A DNA stretch of 64,000 nucleotides from Sipunculus nudus (GCA_026874595.1 CM049314.1:29341729-29405728); one strand, 5' to 3'. Counted from the first letter of the stretch, positions 21,064-36,193 are shown. Notes: a model not told the origin generated them from the letters alone. Program-made: numbers and translations.

Positions 21064-24000
21064 TCAAGAACCTTTTGATACTGTTCTTAGGAATGGCACC
21101 AGTTGTTTTGGCTTCGGACGCACTCGTCCAACCTTTGCCTTCATTTTTACATGCCATTAGGTCACCATCGTGGTGTTACTGCCCTTCACTATAAACACAA
21201 CGAACAACCATGGCCCTTCATGCTGCTTGCTGATCAACTGAAAGGTATCCGGGAAACAGAACGTGGGGTGACGTCATTGTCTTCTGTGACGTTAGAACTC
21301 GCACTCCAAAGATGGTCATATTTCACATGTTACGTCCTAGAGTAAATATATGTGGAATAAAACACATAAAACACTCATTGCTGGATTATTTACGCTTGCA
21401 ATCAGCATTTACATCAAAATGTAATTACAAAAAAAATGAACATAATACATCCCATCTTGCATTCATCTGTTCGCTTCCTTCTGTCCTCAAGCCTATAATG
21501 TTCCGCCTGCTCTATGTACAGGTGCTTAGCTCTTTATTACGATGCCTTTATTATCCTGGACAGGGCGTTATGGTTGTAAATAAATCTAATCCATCACACT
21601 AGCGACATCTGTTGGCGACAACTGATACCAAATGTTCGGTTGCTTGATATCAACATGGAAACATCGAATTTCTTAAATATCAAATTATAAAAATTACAAA
21701 AAGGGCTTATTTTGAAGGGGTGATTACTGTTTATGTCTCTGTTTTGTATTTTGTTTTGTTTATGTAAACTCTGAATGATGGTTTCGCTGACTGGACTCGG
21801 ACACAGCAGACGACCATAAAGCGCATGGTCCTTGACTAGACCGGTCTATTGCTTGTCAATCCAGCCATTTATGGTTCAACTATTTGGGTTCCTAAAGACT
21901 GGCTGTCTTACTTCCTACATCTGTATTTGCCAAATTAATAGGGATCTATTCAATTCTAGTTTATAATTTATGGCCTTTGTCATGGATGGTTCAGAGTCCG
22001 TGCGGGATCTCCGTAGTTAATATGCCTTCATGTTTAGAACCCAATCCAGTGGGTCCCCTCAGAATATAAACGAACCAAGGACTCTACAATATTTTATTGA
22101 AATCCCTCGACAATAATATTACAGGTGTATTATTTATAAACACAACGATATAACGGATAGCATATCCCCCACATAATGATGTCGCTAGCCTTATTCCCAT
22201 ATAATGGGTTATGTGATAAAGCATAGCTTTTCCGATATCTTGAGGGAACAGAGAAGAAGAATGGTTTGAGATCCCTCTACATGTCGAGCTTGTATTCACC
22301 TGAACCTTACTGGGTTTTACTAGATTTTTGTGATCAGTCTATTACGATTTAATACTAACAACATGATATTCTACATCCGTTTAGTGTTTAGATATTACCG
22401 ATATGAAAAAAAGTAAAACATAAAATCAATTTACCCCATATTTCTTGCAAATATCTCTTGTCCAATTACTACCATTACCAGTTATAATAATCGAACCGTC
22501 TTACTTCAGATGGTTGCAAAATAAAGGATTCTTTTTAATGAGTGCGTCTCAGTTTTCTAAATTCATCATATGCCAGGTTTTTTTTCACAAATGACCAGAA
22601 GCATGTTGTATGGTTTACACGACTTTATTGTATAGAAATTCCTCAGGTATTTCTTGAGACAGAAACATTCCGAAGAACGTTTTGTTATAGGACTGAACGC
22701 GGCCAACAATTGTAAGAATTTAAAAATTCATCATGTTCCAGACTAGAACACCTTGTCTTTTATGAATGTCATTTATGAAATATGACATATAGTCCCTTAA
22801 TGAAAAGGTCTGAGAGACAGTGCTCAGTTAAATAAGGCCCATTATTAAAGTGACCACCTTATGCATTACATAAAATAAACGCATGTCTAGTATGTCATTG
22901 GTTTACCAAGTTATACTTTGAAACAGATTGTTTCACCACTTTAATTACCTTAATAGCAAATATCAACCATTGTGTTAACAATTATTTTCTCGCAGGGATG
23001 AACACAATCACACTCCTAAACCAAAATTTAACAGAAAGGAGAGATAATTGATTAAAAATCAAGTAAAAGCTTGAATACTAAATTTATGTAAGACAAAATG
23101 AGCCCTGTTAAGTTTGATGTTAAACCAGGTTTTCAAATTGAAAAAAATAAGAACAATCTAAAAATACATTGTTATATGTTTTCCAACTTAATAGAACAAA
23201 CCATTTTTTTAAATATAAAAAGAGTCTTACCTGTTGCAACAAAAGAAAGGATGAAACCATTTCTGCGCGTGTTATTTCATGACAACTCGGCCGATGACAT
23301 AGACTTGTTCTGATGGTTTCAAATATAAATCGTATACATTAAATTTTTAATGCTGTAATAATATCATATTCGGTTTAATTATACAAACGTTCTTTTTTAC
23401 AGAAAACAACAGTTACACTCCACACAATATTTTGGTTGTTATAATTCTTGCTAAACTGTAGGGTTTAGTGTATAGTTTGCAGATGCAATAATTCGTAGAC
23501 TTTAACACCTTTTTAAAATAGTATACTCACAACCTTTAATGTTTACCTTGTTCGCCGTACGATCCTTAATAAAAATTGCATTCCATTCCATACCAAACAG
23601 TGAAATCCCTAACGTTAGCTTACAGAATAATTACTTAGGCAGCGGGAGGCAAAAGGCAACCACACGGCAAAAACACGAAAAGAATGTAAAAAAGAAACAT
23701 TTAAGAGTCTATTGAAAAATGGGCATCTGTCTCATGTGACGCTTTAAGATTGTGTCCTTGATATCGAGAGCCCAATTGACCTATCCGCCATAGCCCAAAT
23801 GCTCCGCCCTTTTACCCTTATTTTTACAATGAGCCCCCAAAACGCTCCTACACAGAAGGTTTTCCATGACCATGGTAGCGAGAGCTTCTTACAATTTAAT
23901 AATGACGTCACAAAGGTCGGTGACGCATGACGTCGTATTGACTGGGTACTGGTTGTATTTACAGACTACACGTCTTCTGTTTGACAGAGCTCTGTCAAAT

Positions 24001-25385
24001 TTACAAAATTTTGTTTTTGTAATATGATTGTAGCTTTACGATGTTTAAGGTCACCTGGTTGGTTGCTCGTTAGTCAAATGCTTATAATTATTCATAGAAT
24101 GAATATGCGATTAAGGTCATATAGAGTTCATGGATAGGTCAATTATCTTGTTTACCAGTGTTTCTACTCATACGTTTCGTTTTAGTTCACACTTGCACAA
24201 ATACTATCTTTCTACCTTAAAAAAAAAATTCCTGACTCTCTCCCTTGTTGTTGAGCTGAACAAATGCAGAGGAATGCATTATTATGTTCAAGCTAGAGAA
24301 AAATTGTATGGGACAGCAGTAAGTTAACTATAACGGGGCTTTCAATGGAAAGAAAATCTGAAGCGTCCATGAGGTTCAGGGCAACATTTTGTCACGTCAT
24401 ATGAGCATTTGGAATGTCCCAGTGAATGGTGTGCTGTGTCCGGAATGTGTAGTACTGTGTGAACTTGAATATTTTCTTTATTTAAGGTCATTTTAATATT
24501 ATTACATAATTATATATTTTACCATTATATTATTATGTTCTAGGGTGAAATGTAATGGTTAGTTATCAGCACAGTTTTTACACAATTGTCTATTTTTCTG
24601 AGGTATTCGGCAATAGTTAGAGAATATTTCAGCAGTCATCAAGGGTGCTTACCAACACGCCATTGAAGCAATAACCAATGAAAGATTTAATAAGAAACTT
24701 TTAAAAGTGACATCGATAACTTGAAGTTTTATAAGTAATGTATGAAAATGTAGTAATTAATGCTGAAATTCAGGTTGCAATTCCGCAGAAAACATCCATA
24801 TCAGGCTTTCTCCTGTCACGGACTACCACAAATTCCTCATGTGTAATAGTTCCTTATTACAGGCAATCACTGAGTGTGCATGGACTGTTGTAAGGGTTAT
24901 GCCAAGGAAAGTGATCAGGCTCAGGATGAATGTTAACGGACATTTTTTCAGCGTTTAATCACACGCGGACACCTAAGTATTTACACAGACAAACCCATCA
25001 TTTTATGCTTAAATGGTTATCATATTTAACTCACGGTTAGACCGTATTCCTCTGCTACCAGGCTGGAACAGTGGAATAATGGCACAGAAAGGCCTATCAT
25101 TTAGAGCTGTTTAGTTGAGAAAACTTACCATTCACTATGTGACGGCTTTGCAATTAATCAGATGAAAACACTGTTGTCGATTGAGAAAACTAAACTTCTC
25201 TTGAGGTAAATACTAAGCTGGCTGGAAAGTTTTAACATAAGCTGATAAACTTTTTAAATTTTATTCATCAGCAGCTTTAATAAGCGTCTTACACTAGAAG
25301 AGATATTTTTTTTATATAGTGTCAGGGAGACTGACAAGCTACACGTGATGCCAAATAATATTAATATTCAAATGATATTAAATCA

Positions 25386-25440
25386 ATAAATAAACATTGT
25401 ACACATTATATAAATTATATATATATAAATAAATATTTAA

Positions 25441-25481
<41 letters not shown>
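25386..25481. repeat. A/T-rich tract ending in (TA)n
   Basis: AAATA-rich sequence leads into about 18 TA units. Confidence 0.85.
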
Positions 25482-25486
<5 letters not shown>

Positions 25487-27756
25487 CTGCTGGACAATTA
25501 CTGTAGAAGTAAGCTTTAATATCCCTTAAATGCCTTGCTTAATGAAACAAAATTGTCTTTCTAACTGACCAAAATGTGAAAAAGAGGATAGTACATTATA
25601 TTCACACTCACATGTAATGGAACGAAGAAATCGAATGTTTTCATCTGATTAATTGCAGAACCGTGTTTGTAATCAGAATTCGTAGGGTCTGTCAATAATC
25701 CGTTCCGACTGGTGTTCCTGAAAATTTGTTGAAATTTCTAGGCTGGCACGTAAATCACCAGTGGCGTGAATTTACCTGGAAAGGGGGGGGGGGGGGTGAC
25801 TGGCCGAAATGGAACTGTCAAAAGATGGGGTAAGAAACAAGTGTGTATGTGTGTGTGTGGGTGGGGGGGTATAACCCTAATCCATTCTGTATTGACGCAT
25901 ATGTAAATTACTGATTTTACGTAAAAATTACAACCCTTGTCCTATATCTGCAATTTATTACATTTTCACAGGAGTCGAAATAAAAAGGTAAAGATTTTGT
26001 AGCTGACTGAAACATTTAAGGCAACATGTTTCACGTGCAAAGCATGGATATCTGTATTCATAACGTACAGTAACACAGCCTCCTCCTCCTCAGTCCATGG
26101 AGCCCTCTTTTAGAATCTCAAACTGTTTCGAGACATAATTGTTAAGCATTATTTGCTTGATATGTCTCGATTTCGTATCAGCGACATCGCGTTTTTGTGT
26201 TGGAGCCGATTCTTAAGTATAACTTTTCTTTTATATTTTATCGAGTTTAATTTTTACATCGTGCACCTACACATCCGGTTTGTAGGCGTCTTGAGACGCA
26301 CCTCTAAAGATTTTGTGTCGCTTCACAAATACACTAGGATAATTACTTGTTTCTGGAGGCTGTTTTAGATTTGTAACCCATGATTCCATTTTCATTGATT
26401 AATCGATCCTATACATGTTTAAAGCGCACGCAGTGTGTTATCATTTATATAATTCCCTTACATTACTACATATTATTAATCAATAATATCCTTTTTTTTA
26501 TGTATGATTATGTTAAATTGTCAACAATTGAAAAACTTAATCAGAATTTTCGTGAAAAGGTTAAAGATAACTTGTACCTTTAGGATTAAGTTATAGTCAG
26601 GATGTTGTTAATACTGAATTATAATTTCAATAGGACAATAGGTTATCTTTTACTTGTGAGCCAGCTGACTAGCACGTTTGCAACACAGACACGCACACAG
26701 ACACGTATTACCCCCGTTATTTATAACTCTAAATTCTGAATGTTGAGTAGTATATATTCACAAGTCCAATCATTAGTACAGGATGTTGCGTTTGGTTTTG
26801 TAAAATGTTCTTTGTGTGTTTTCTTATGTTTCATAGAATTATGAACACCATAGTAACTAGAAATTGCATTTAACTGAAAGAAACAAACCAACGATGATTT
26901 TTAATAACATGTCTTCCAGACAACACCTGGAAAGGAAAGTTACATGATACACAAGGATGTTCAGAACATCAGGACACAGAAGCGTTCAGACGTAAGCACA
27001 TATTTAAGATTCGTAACGTATAATAAGCTTCATCAAAGGTGACTCACGTCTAGACTGTTCTCCGGATATCTTCCAAGTGTGGACGATCACGAACATATCC
27101 TGCTGTTTACTTAACTGAGAAAACATCCCCTGTGATTTGAAATGTTTCTATCATCTCATGGCATTTAACTATAAATATACAATGATATATTTTCCTGTAT
27201 TTACAAGTTAAAGTCTTAAGCTTTGGCCTTCGACATGCGTTTGAATGACAGTTATCCATCAATGTTCTGCACATTGTTAATACATTTGATCAAGGGCTTT
27301 TATTTCACTCACAGAAGTATTATGTAGTATAACCAAACACGTTTAAAATGTGACGCTAAACGTTTTTACATCTACCTCTACAGAGTCACACTATTCTGAA
27401 AGGTGTTACAACAGAGGCACACAATTCTTAAAGTTGCTGTACAATAAATGAATTCCCTCGGCTTTGTGAGTTATTATATGTCACTCTTGTAAATGTTAAC
27501 ACAATCTTTCGGGATCGATTGACACCTCACTGTGTTCACTGACTGCCGAACCAATGCCCTGAACACTATTCTTAGAGTCGGTGGATACCCGTGATGTAAT
27601 ATGCGAATCTGGACTTGGACTCGAGTCTGTACTTGAGTCCACTTTTTCAGGGATTCTGAAGGTAAGGAATCGCAGTTAAGGACACAGGTAAGAACACCGG
27701 TAAGCACTCGAGAAATCAGGGCCAGTTATTTCCAGCCAAGTAGAAAAAGAAAAGCT

Positions 27757-27758
<2 letters not shown>

Positions 27759-27807
<49 letters not shown>
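27759..27807. repeat. (TA)n microsatellite
   Basis: About 24 TA units. Confidence 0.95.
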
Positions 27808-27809
<2 letters not shown>

Positions 27810-29086
27810 AATATCCTGTTTCAATTTCGTTTAAAATGAATATTTGTATTGGAATGCGACCCAGACTTGGACCCGAAGAGGGTGGACGGGCTCAAAGTCG
27901 AAAGACTCTGGTTGATACTCCGTTTGGACTGGTGTTGCTGACGCCTAAATTACACTCGAATTACAGGTTGATACTGTGATAACTTGACTTTCCCGTCTAA
28001 CAAGAGAAGCCGAACAAATCCAAACTTAAAGGAGAGCCTCCCCTGCGGAATATTGTGTCGAGGTATATAGAGTACATATAAAAGGTCTAATACGAAAGTA
28101 AGTGTAACACATAACGTGTCATAATAGTGGTACAACCCTTTAAACCTCTGAGTCGCTTTATTAAAAATGAAATCATGACGTAAGCATCAATATTATTGGG
28201 AAATATAGTGAAAATTGTTCATATATTTAATAGTTCGGGGGAAATAATTGCAAGGCCTATTTTCTCCTTTTTTCGATAACCTTCCGGCTGCTACTCAAAA
28301 TAATAATTCTGCTCAAATTCTGGGGCCTAGGGGTAGACCATAGGACGCAAAGCCTAGGTCAGGAATAGCCGAGGAGCAATAAGGCTTTCATCCACCACCC
28401 CCACCCCCACCCGCCAAGGGTGAGCGCTGTGGAGGTTAAATGGGACGCCCGTACCCCACAACTGTGTTTCACATGCAGGGAAGTGCATCCTGGGTCGAGG
28501 TAGGGGATGGTGGGGGGGGGGCATTCGGGGTGTGGCAGTAGTCCTCGATATAATGACCCGGAATTTGGTATGATTACACACCCTTGAAGCTCATGTGGTT
28601 GACACCGGGCATGGGTGACACCAGAATATAAGAATAACAAAGTCACGTAATCCCATATGAAAATGATACTATGGGGATGCATATATTTAAGAATTACTTT
28701 AAGAAAAGTCTTTAAAATACTTCCAGAAGAAAAAAAATCGTTTAACAATCTCTCCCTTTGTGGAGCAGTTAACAATTCGAAAACAGTGTGTTCGTACACC
28801 TCGTAGATTGGTAATCTATTACTTTCAAGAATAACTGAAATAACTAGAGTAACTAGGATAACTTCTTTAATTATTGTTAATGTTAACCCGATGCAATATA
28901 CACTATGTGGCTAATAGGAGAATCAACACGATTAACAAACTTCAAAGATAACATCTGTCATTTTAATTTCCTAACTCCGGACGTATGTATCACTATTGAG
29001 ACTGTTATGTCGCATCAAATGTAACAATGGAATGTTTGACCAGTTTTCAATATATTTTATTATCTGCTTCAGGAATATCGTTATTC

Positions 29087-29088
29087 TC

Positions 29089-29157
<69 letters not shown>
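29087..29157. repeat. (CT)n(AT)n compound microsatellite
   Basis: About 12 CT units followed by about 22 AT units. Confidence 0.95.
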
Positions 29158-29159
<2 letters not shown>

Positions 29160-29506
29160 CAAAATGTTTGTACTTATATTAATCAAGGGGAACGGAATCA
29201 AGAATGGAATCTCACGAAATTTTCAGGGCATTTTGGGAATGGGCCAGTAAATAATCGAGTTTGGGAACAAAAAAAACCCATTTCAATAGTCCATTCCAAT
29301 AAAGTGACGGTAACATTTCTTCTTTGAAAGAGGTACCTATAGTTTAATGTAGGCTATTCTTTTTCCGTGCCTTCTAAATTCATTCTCTTATTTATATATC
29401 AAATAAAAATTAAAACGTCTGCATGTCGGTAACCTGATTCTTCATTTCTCATCCGTTCTTTATTAACGCCATGTAGATCATACTCAGAAGCTGCGTTTCC
29501 ATTTAA

Positions 29507-29512
29507 TTTATT
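29507..29512 (-). promoter_or_regulatory. Candidate polyadenylation signal of the threonine aldolase gene
   Basis: AATAAA on the - strand about 50 bases beyond the stop codon. A second AATAAA overlaps the stop region at about 29558-29563, which is too close to be the likely signal. The cleavage site is not resolvable. Confidence 0.45.
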
Positions 29513-29562
29513 TTCCTATCATTATTTTCTATTAGGAGATCAACATATTGGCTTTTGTTTTA

Positions 29563-29742
29563 TTAATTTACGTTTTCTACTTGCTGACACATTTCTTCGA
29601 GGACATACTGAAGCTTTCTCAGTCCTTTCTCGGTCATTTCATCTGCTTGGTCACAGTGCAAGGTCAATCGGAACTTCTGTCCCATGTCTAACCCAATTAT
29701 TTTAATCCTAAAACCAAGTAATTTGCTTTCTTCTTCTGTAAC
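29563..29742 (-). CDS. THA1: Threonine aldolase exon 9 and stop
   Basis: The acceptor is TTCGTAG. Fifty-nine codons (312-370) followed by TAA at 29563-29565. It contains the strand KFRLTLHCD and a C-terminal helix. Confidence 0.9.
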   Translation of the reverse strand, partial: VTEEESKLLGFRIKIIGLDMGQKFRLTLHCDQADEMTEKGLRKLQYVLEEMCQQVENVN

Positions 29743-31449
29743 CTACGAAAAAGAAGAAGAAAAAATAATTTGTACAAATTAGATAAACCCATGATATAGT
29801 TTTCGAAATATTTCTAACATGTATCTTATGATCGTCAAAAATAATTCATCGTTTATATCTCATAAACTTCTCTATTTACAACAAAAAAATACGTATGTAA
29901 AACATTCACACGAGGCAAATATAAATGTTTAACTACATAGGCATGTATGTGTGCGTGTTACTTGTTTACATATTTTGCTTGCAAATGGTAGCCAATTCTG
30001 GCAAAATGCAGAGTCAAATATGCTCACTTGTTTAAGCCGGTCTATAAACTGTTTAGACGTGATTCCACCATAAACGCTGTATATTAGGATGTTCGTGGTG
30101 ATGCCCTGATCCTCATGCTTGAAATGATTCTTTCCAAACCTTTCAAATACTGCAAATATACTATTATAAATGGATTTTGGAAAAATAACAGATCACCTTA
30201 TGTTTGTACCTTCACATAATATTCCCTAGAAGAAATCCTGCTGCTCCACTAAGCCATTTTTTTTATTTCTCGTTTTAAAAGACTATGGGTTTACATGAAC
30301 TATATATTTTGCTTGGATAACCATATGATCCTGCTTATTGAAAGATCCCTCGCTTTCTGAAAAAAAAAATCAATCCTTAATTATAAACAAAAATATAATA
30401 CGAATCAACTTTTGAGTATTATATCCAGAAAAACTACAGGAAAGATACTACATCAAAGAAAATAGACATAATTATAAGATCGACTGACCTTCAATAAATT
30501 TTTGAGCGTTTTGATGGTCTCGCCTGATGCGTTCCTCTGCGTCCTGGAGTGCTACCAGAGCCGGGGCGGCCAGCACACCCGCTTGTCTCAACCCTCCACC
30601 GAGTAATTTCCGCAGCCGTATAGCCCTATCATTAACAGCAAACGTTTTAAGATAAATGTTACATTGCAACATGCTGAAACATTCTTTTATTTGTAGTTCT
30701 TTTGAATATCGGCTTCCCTTTAACTTCGGACGCGATATATTATCCACGTGGAAAGACCGACGTGAACTGTTTCATTGAAGTACTATCAGCATTCCCCGAA
30801 ATGCACATACTGGCTTCTTTTTTTGTAAACAAGTGTATTCTTGCAATTAGTCGTTGGTCGTTAGCAAGTCTCCTTTGAATCATGATATTAGGTAGCTTAG
30901 TTCTTATAATACATGTCAAATACAGTCATATAGGGCAAAAGTTGTATCCTTAAGCCCTAAAATCTTCTAACACATCATCCAGGGAGATCTTGGCAAACCC
31001 TACTGGAAACCTGCACGTGACAGGCCAAAAACATGATCTGAGCACCATTAACGTGAGATGGGTCCTGGGCAAATCTCCTTTGAAATTTGAATTAGGTCAT
31101 GGTGACCTTTATTCAGTGATCTATGGACCAGAATCATTAAATTTGAACCCCCAGAAAGCAAGGTACAAATTGTTTCCATTTGCCTTGAAACCTGCTATTG
31201 TGAAACCCGGGGGGTCGGGGGGGGGGGGGGGGTCCTTTTGCAAGTCTCCTATGAATCATGCAATTTTTTTCCCGTCTATTTTTCAATACAGTACCATTAG
31301 CCATAGCTATTCTCACAAACAATAAATAACATTAATAAAAGAAACCAGCAACCAGTCGGCCACTTGTTTTGTAATGTCCTCGTTTCCTGCTTTACCAGTG
31401 ATGCTGGTAGATGTATTTAGAATTGACAAACCATGAAATAATATGGAAA

Positions 31450-31506
<57 letters not shown>

Positions 31507-34500
31507 TATATATATATAAATATATATATTTAAATATATATATAAATATATATGTTAATTCTGCGATTCTTACTGTAAAGATTGATTTTGATGGTCAGCA
31601 AGATTTGGGATAATAAATTAGATATACATCTACATGTAATTCTCTTGAAAATAAAACAACTCACAGTTAAATCCTTGATTAATTCAACTAAACGTTAAAT
31701 TATATGTGTTAGTCATATTCAAGATTCAAAGGCCCGATTTTGTTAATACTCTAGAGCTTGCGAAAGAATGTCTTTCTTACATTTTATACCAAGGAAAAAG
31801 AATGATAAAGTTTTCGCGAAGCTTTTTTTTCATACACATAAATAACAAACGCATACATACCTGTAAATGTATTGCTTTGTGCCAGCAATTATAGCCCCTA
31901 CAGGGGCGCCGAGGCCCTGAAAGTTTAATCTATATGATAATCTGTACGGTAATATTATGTGATACGGATTAAGATATTTTTAGGAAAGTTCAGCTGTATT
32001 GAAACGATGCATTTATTACGTCAGAAAACACATAGATAACATAAATGGAACTCGGAAACCATGACACAGTCTATCTGAATCGACCAAACTATTTAAATTT
32101 TGAAACCTATTTTGTGCTGGCCCTTTGTTTTGTCTTCTGGGCGTTCTTATTGCCCTGTAGTACATCGAGTTTTAGAAAAGGTACATCACAATATCAACAA
32201 ATGCAGGCCTGTTATCCCTAATCCACAGTTATAGCACGTAGAGGTGCGAGATTTTATATCAGATCATTCGAAGGTTTGAGGTTCACAGGTCATTAACCGT
32301 ATTTTGGTTTAATAAACGATTCCCAATATAGTTGATGGCTGTTATACTTATATTTTAATCTCGGGTTCAAAAATAAATATGTCAAATGTCGCATTTACAT
32401 TTTGATTAAAATGCTTAGATGAATATGCTTCTCGTTATTATCGGTACCTTAATTGTAAGTATAATGCACAGTACAGACGAAAATGAAATGAACGTTTGCT
32501 TTGAAACTGTAGATATCTTGCAGGGATTCTAAAGATAAGAGAATGCGCATGATGCACCGTTAGATTAGAGCACAGGTTAAACGAGAATGAAAGGAACCAG
32601 TATTTTAATATTGTATATTTCTTGCACAGATTATAAAGATAAGCGAGTGTGCTTGGTGAATAGATAGTATATAACAAGGCTTAAACGAAAATGAAATAAA
32701 CGTTTGCTTTAGATTGTTTTTTATTTCTTGTGCGGATTCTAAAGATAAGTCGGTATACTTGACCTTTACCTTAGAGAAGCACATGCTGACTGAATCACAA
32801 TACTTTGTCACATCCCTCGGCTTCACTCCCAGTGCTACAGCAGCGTTCATCAGTCTGGCCCCATCCAAATGAATTTTCAGCCCGTGCTTATCAGCAATTG
32901 CTCGAACCTGATAAAGATAAAAAAAGATTCAGTGAAACCTCTACTAGTGGCCACCTCCTTAAAGTCGGTACCTCCATAATGTGGGCAGTCAAGGACAGTC
33001 CCGGTTTTTCTCGTTCTTTAAATGCCTCAACCAGGAGCGTGTGCGTTCATCCCCGTTCGTATGTGTGTGTGTATTTTTTCACAACATAGCGCAAACCTGA
33101 ACGGAAACGCATGAATTTTCAGATTTTGGTGTGGATTTCCAGTGCATGTTATACAATCATGAGCTCAATGTAGTGGGCACCTTTATAAATTGGGCCAAGT
33201 CCACGGTGTCCTCACATTATGGGGAGTTCACTGTACATGCTTCGGACATGTGCAATTTATATTTACTTCAGCATCATACCTAACATCCTTTTGGTATGTG
33301 TTACGTTGTATCCATTTGTCTCATCCTGTACGAGCAACTAAAGATTTCGTCACTGAATCAATGTTAACGAGTAACCTATGATCAACTACGCAAAAATGGC
33401 AAGCTTAAAATCACAGAAATTGAACTCCTGTCTAGATGAGCTAAAAGACTCCTAAAATACTTGAGGAACCGTCTTTGGTTAAGCCAAAATTTGACTGTTT
33501 AAAGGCTTCCTGCTTCTTTAAGCTAACTAAAGAAAGCAACAGTATATGGCGCGTGTAAAACGATCGTGTATGTTTTAACTGATATCGTTGGTGTTTCTTC
33601 TTACTTCAGTGAGCCACACAGAGTGGCTGTTTGCAGTTAACATTGTTACGTTACCTGTTTATGAAAGGATACGGGTACGGCTTTTCCCCCGCACATGTTA
33701 TGAGAATTCTCCAGACATATAAGCCTGGTTTTCGGGTAGTGAGGATCGTCCTTGCGAATGGATGTTTCAAGTTCTTCTAGGTCAAGCGTGCCATTTAGCT
33801 GGTTCCGAAGCTGGAAGGAATGGACGCCACCAACCTGCAGAACAGTACATCATAAATCAAAGACCGTTTCCACCACACAAGCGACATCTGTTGGCGAGTA
33901 TGGACACTTACAGTTCGGGTACGTTACATATACGAAAAAGATACTAATTTCTGTATCTCAAAAGATTAAAGTTAAAGAACCCTGTCTAATCTTTATACGA
34001 GTTTTGTATTATTGTCTAGGTATTGTATCTCCTTTAAATGAACAAAACCGGCTCAAAGGACCCGAACCAAGAAAACGACCGATACGTCCAGTGCGCATGC
34101 TCGTGGGGAAGGTCTTTTCCAGCACTTTGTGACATTTATTGTGCTGCAACTCTGGATGTTATGAAGCATAACATCGTACAAGAAAACAAGGATCAAATTG
34201 ACTGAAGAAATATATATCAAAGTATAATTCAATGGCAATTTGCAAAACGAACAATTTAACTGCGTGTGATCTTTTCCACAAGCTTAAATGATGTGGTGAG
34301 GTATTATAGGACATGAATCTTCCGTGCTTTATATTTCTAATTATTTTATCGGACACTGATCATAGCATTTGTCTGGTCAACAAAATGCGAAATTAATGAA
34401 AAAAAGTGTATCGCTGTCACCGTGCATTGTGGACAGCCTAACATAACAATCCTGAAGGTCACACAGTAACAAAAAAAAAATAAACAGATATGAAAAAGTA

Positions 34501-36193
34501 AATCTGTTTTAAAGTAGTTACCCTACTAACCCTAAAGCTTCTTAGTCACATGTCACAATAGTGTTATCTTTCTTATCCTAGCGAGACCAAATCGACTTAC
34601 AGGCTCTGTCCATTGTTGTCATCTGTTACTATTTTTTTTTTGTCTGATGTAGATAAACATACTACATGTGTGTCTGTTCATTTTAATAGCAGAGCGTGGA
34701 AGATGTTACAGATAAACCTGCTATCATGGAAGAAAGGAACGTGTACCAATCATGAATAGCAAATAAACAAGACCTTTTACCATCTTTATTTAAGATAGTA
34801 GTGAAGATCGCTATACTAGTATATCTTGATTGCGCCCGTTCCCTTTTTATTTCCAATTCATATAGGGGTGATCACATCTTTGCAGAAACTATTATATTTA
34901 TACAAGAGAAACACTAAATTTCTTGTTTCCCTAATATGTCTAGCAACAGAATTGGCACCTTTAGTATAACAACATCGAGATAACCTACCTAACCTAAAGA
35001 AAATAACCAAGAATAGCAATTGAAAGTATACATAATCTTGTTTACAATTTTTGGGAAAATACATGAAAAATAATATCAATGAAACCACAGCAAATTTGAC
35101 GAGTGTCATTCTAATACAATCATATTTTGTTAAGTACCATAGGAGATTTGAATGATTTTGGTACGAGTGCACAAAGCAGTCAATAACTTCTCTTAAAGGA
35201 ACGCAGGGTAAAAAAAAGTGATATACCTGGTAGCAAATAACAGTGGGGGCCTCTGTGGTGAATTTGCAAAGTCATTTGTCAATATATGATGTATAAAGGT
35301 ATGTAAGTATACTTTTCAGAAATGATAAACACCTTGCCATCTATCGAAATTAATGTTGTCACTGTAAATATATGATACTGAAAAATCAAATATGATTTCT
35401 GGAAAATCAGTGTAACACATAATTTGTTCAATAATGATGCTACTGGATGCTAAGGTGGCAAAATTTATTTCGGCCAGGATATGACTATCATATACAGTGT
35501 ATCTTTATTTAAATTACCTGTGAAATGCCGCCTTGTTCATACAGGAAAATATGTGACTTGTGACCCAGCAAGACCTCTGAGCCTCTCTCGTAGCAATGAG
35601 CCATCACTGTCAAAGAGAGTGTGATGAAATGATAATGATAATTACTAAGCACATATTTTTGTATTATAAGTCATAATTTGGACCCTTTGAAATGGATATA
35701 CTGGCATATGTATATAACGTCGTCTACATGCTACAATAAAACCAGGGAGTCAATCCGTGGTGGGGGGGGGGGGGGATGCCACCTACTTTTTTTGCAATTG
35801 AGGATGATGATTAATGTACTCATCTCCCGTGCTATTCAGAGCAAAAGACTTAATATAAATATTGTCAAAAGTGAATGCACCCTTTTTTATGAGTTAGATT
35901 ATTATAATAACATTTTCAGATCTGGCCTATTTTTGAAACAAATATAATGCTTCAATAGTCATAGGTCTGTAACAATTTTGGTCTCCTAGATCCGCCCCTG
36001 ATGAGGTCAATGAGTACGTCCCAACTTGCCTGATATCAGGTTCCCCATGGTTCCCGTAGGAACAAACAGCGCATCTTCTTTACCAAAAATCTCGGCCATT
36101 TTCTTCTGGAGCTCTGCAATTATAATAATCATGTGTAATGAGCTGTTCATATGAAAACTTTTTTTCCCCTCTGTGTAAAGAAAACACAAAGGA

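Larger units (their letters stand above)
15428..21310 (-). mobile_element. L1/Tx1-type LINE retrotransposon, full or near-full length, inactive
   Basis: A - strand element: presumed 5' UTR (about 21070-21310), ORF1 (20194-21063), ORF2 (15923-19790), 3' UTR (15450-15922) and a poly(A) tail seen as poly-T on the + strand at 15428-15449. The apurinic-type endonuclease, the reverse transcriptase and a C-terminal cysteine-histidine knuckle place it in the L1/Tx1 group. ORF1 has an in-frame stop, and ORF2 a frame break between endonuclease and reverse transcriptase, so it cannot move by itself. The 5' boundary is approximate, and no target-site duplication was identified. Confidence 0.85.
21320..29500. 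other. Long intergenic stretch, no gene recognised
   Basis: About 8 kb without a long frame or exon supported by both splice sites and a protein family. It holds (TA)n tracts (about 25440-25481, 27759-27807, 29091-29157), a G run at 25786-25798 and a CCACCCCCACCCC-like C-rich patch near 28395. Lineage-specific short exons or noncoding RNAs cannot be excluded. Confidence 0.5.

Noticed and set aside
25755-25800. Left end of a third hAT-like MITE (CAGTGGCGTGAATTTACCTGG)
   Set aside because: It resembles the CAG..GG ends of the other elements, but no matching right end was found.
28359-28799. 146-codon - strand frame
   Set aside because: Biased composition from C-rich sequence, no family and no splice context; not enough to call a gene.
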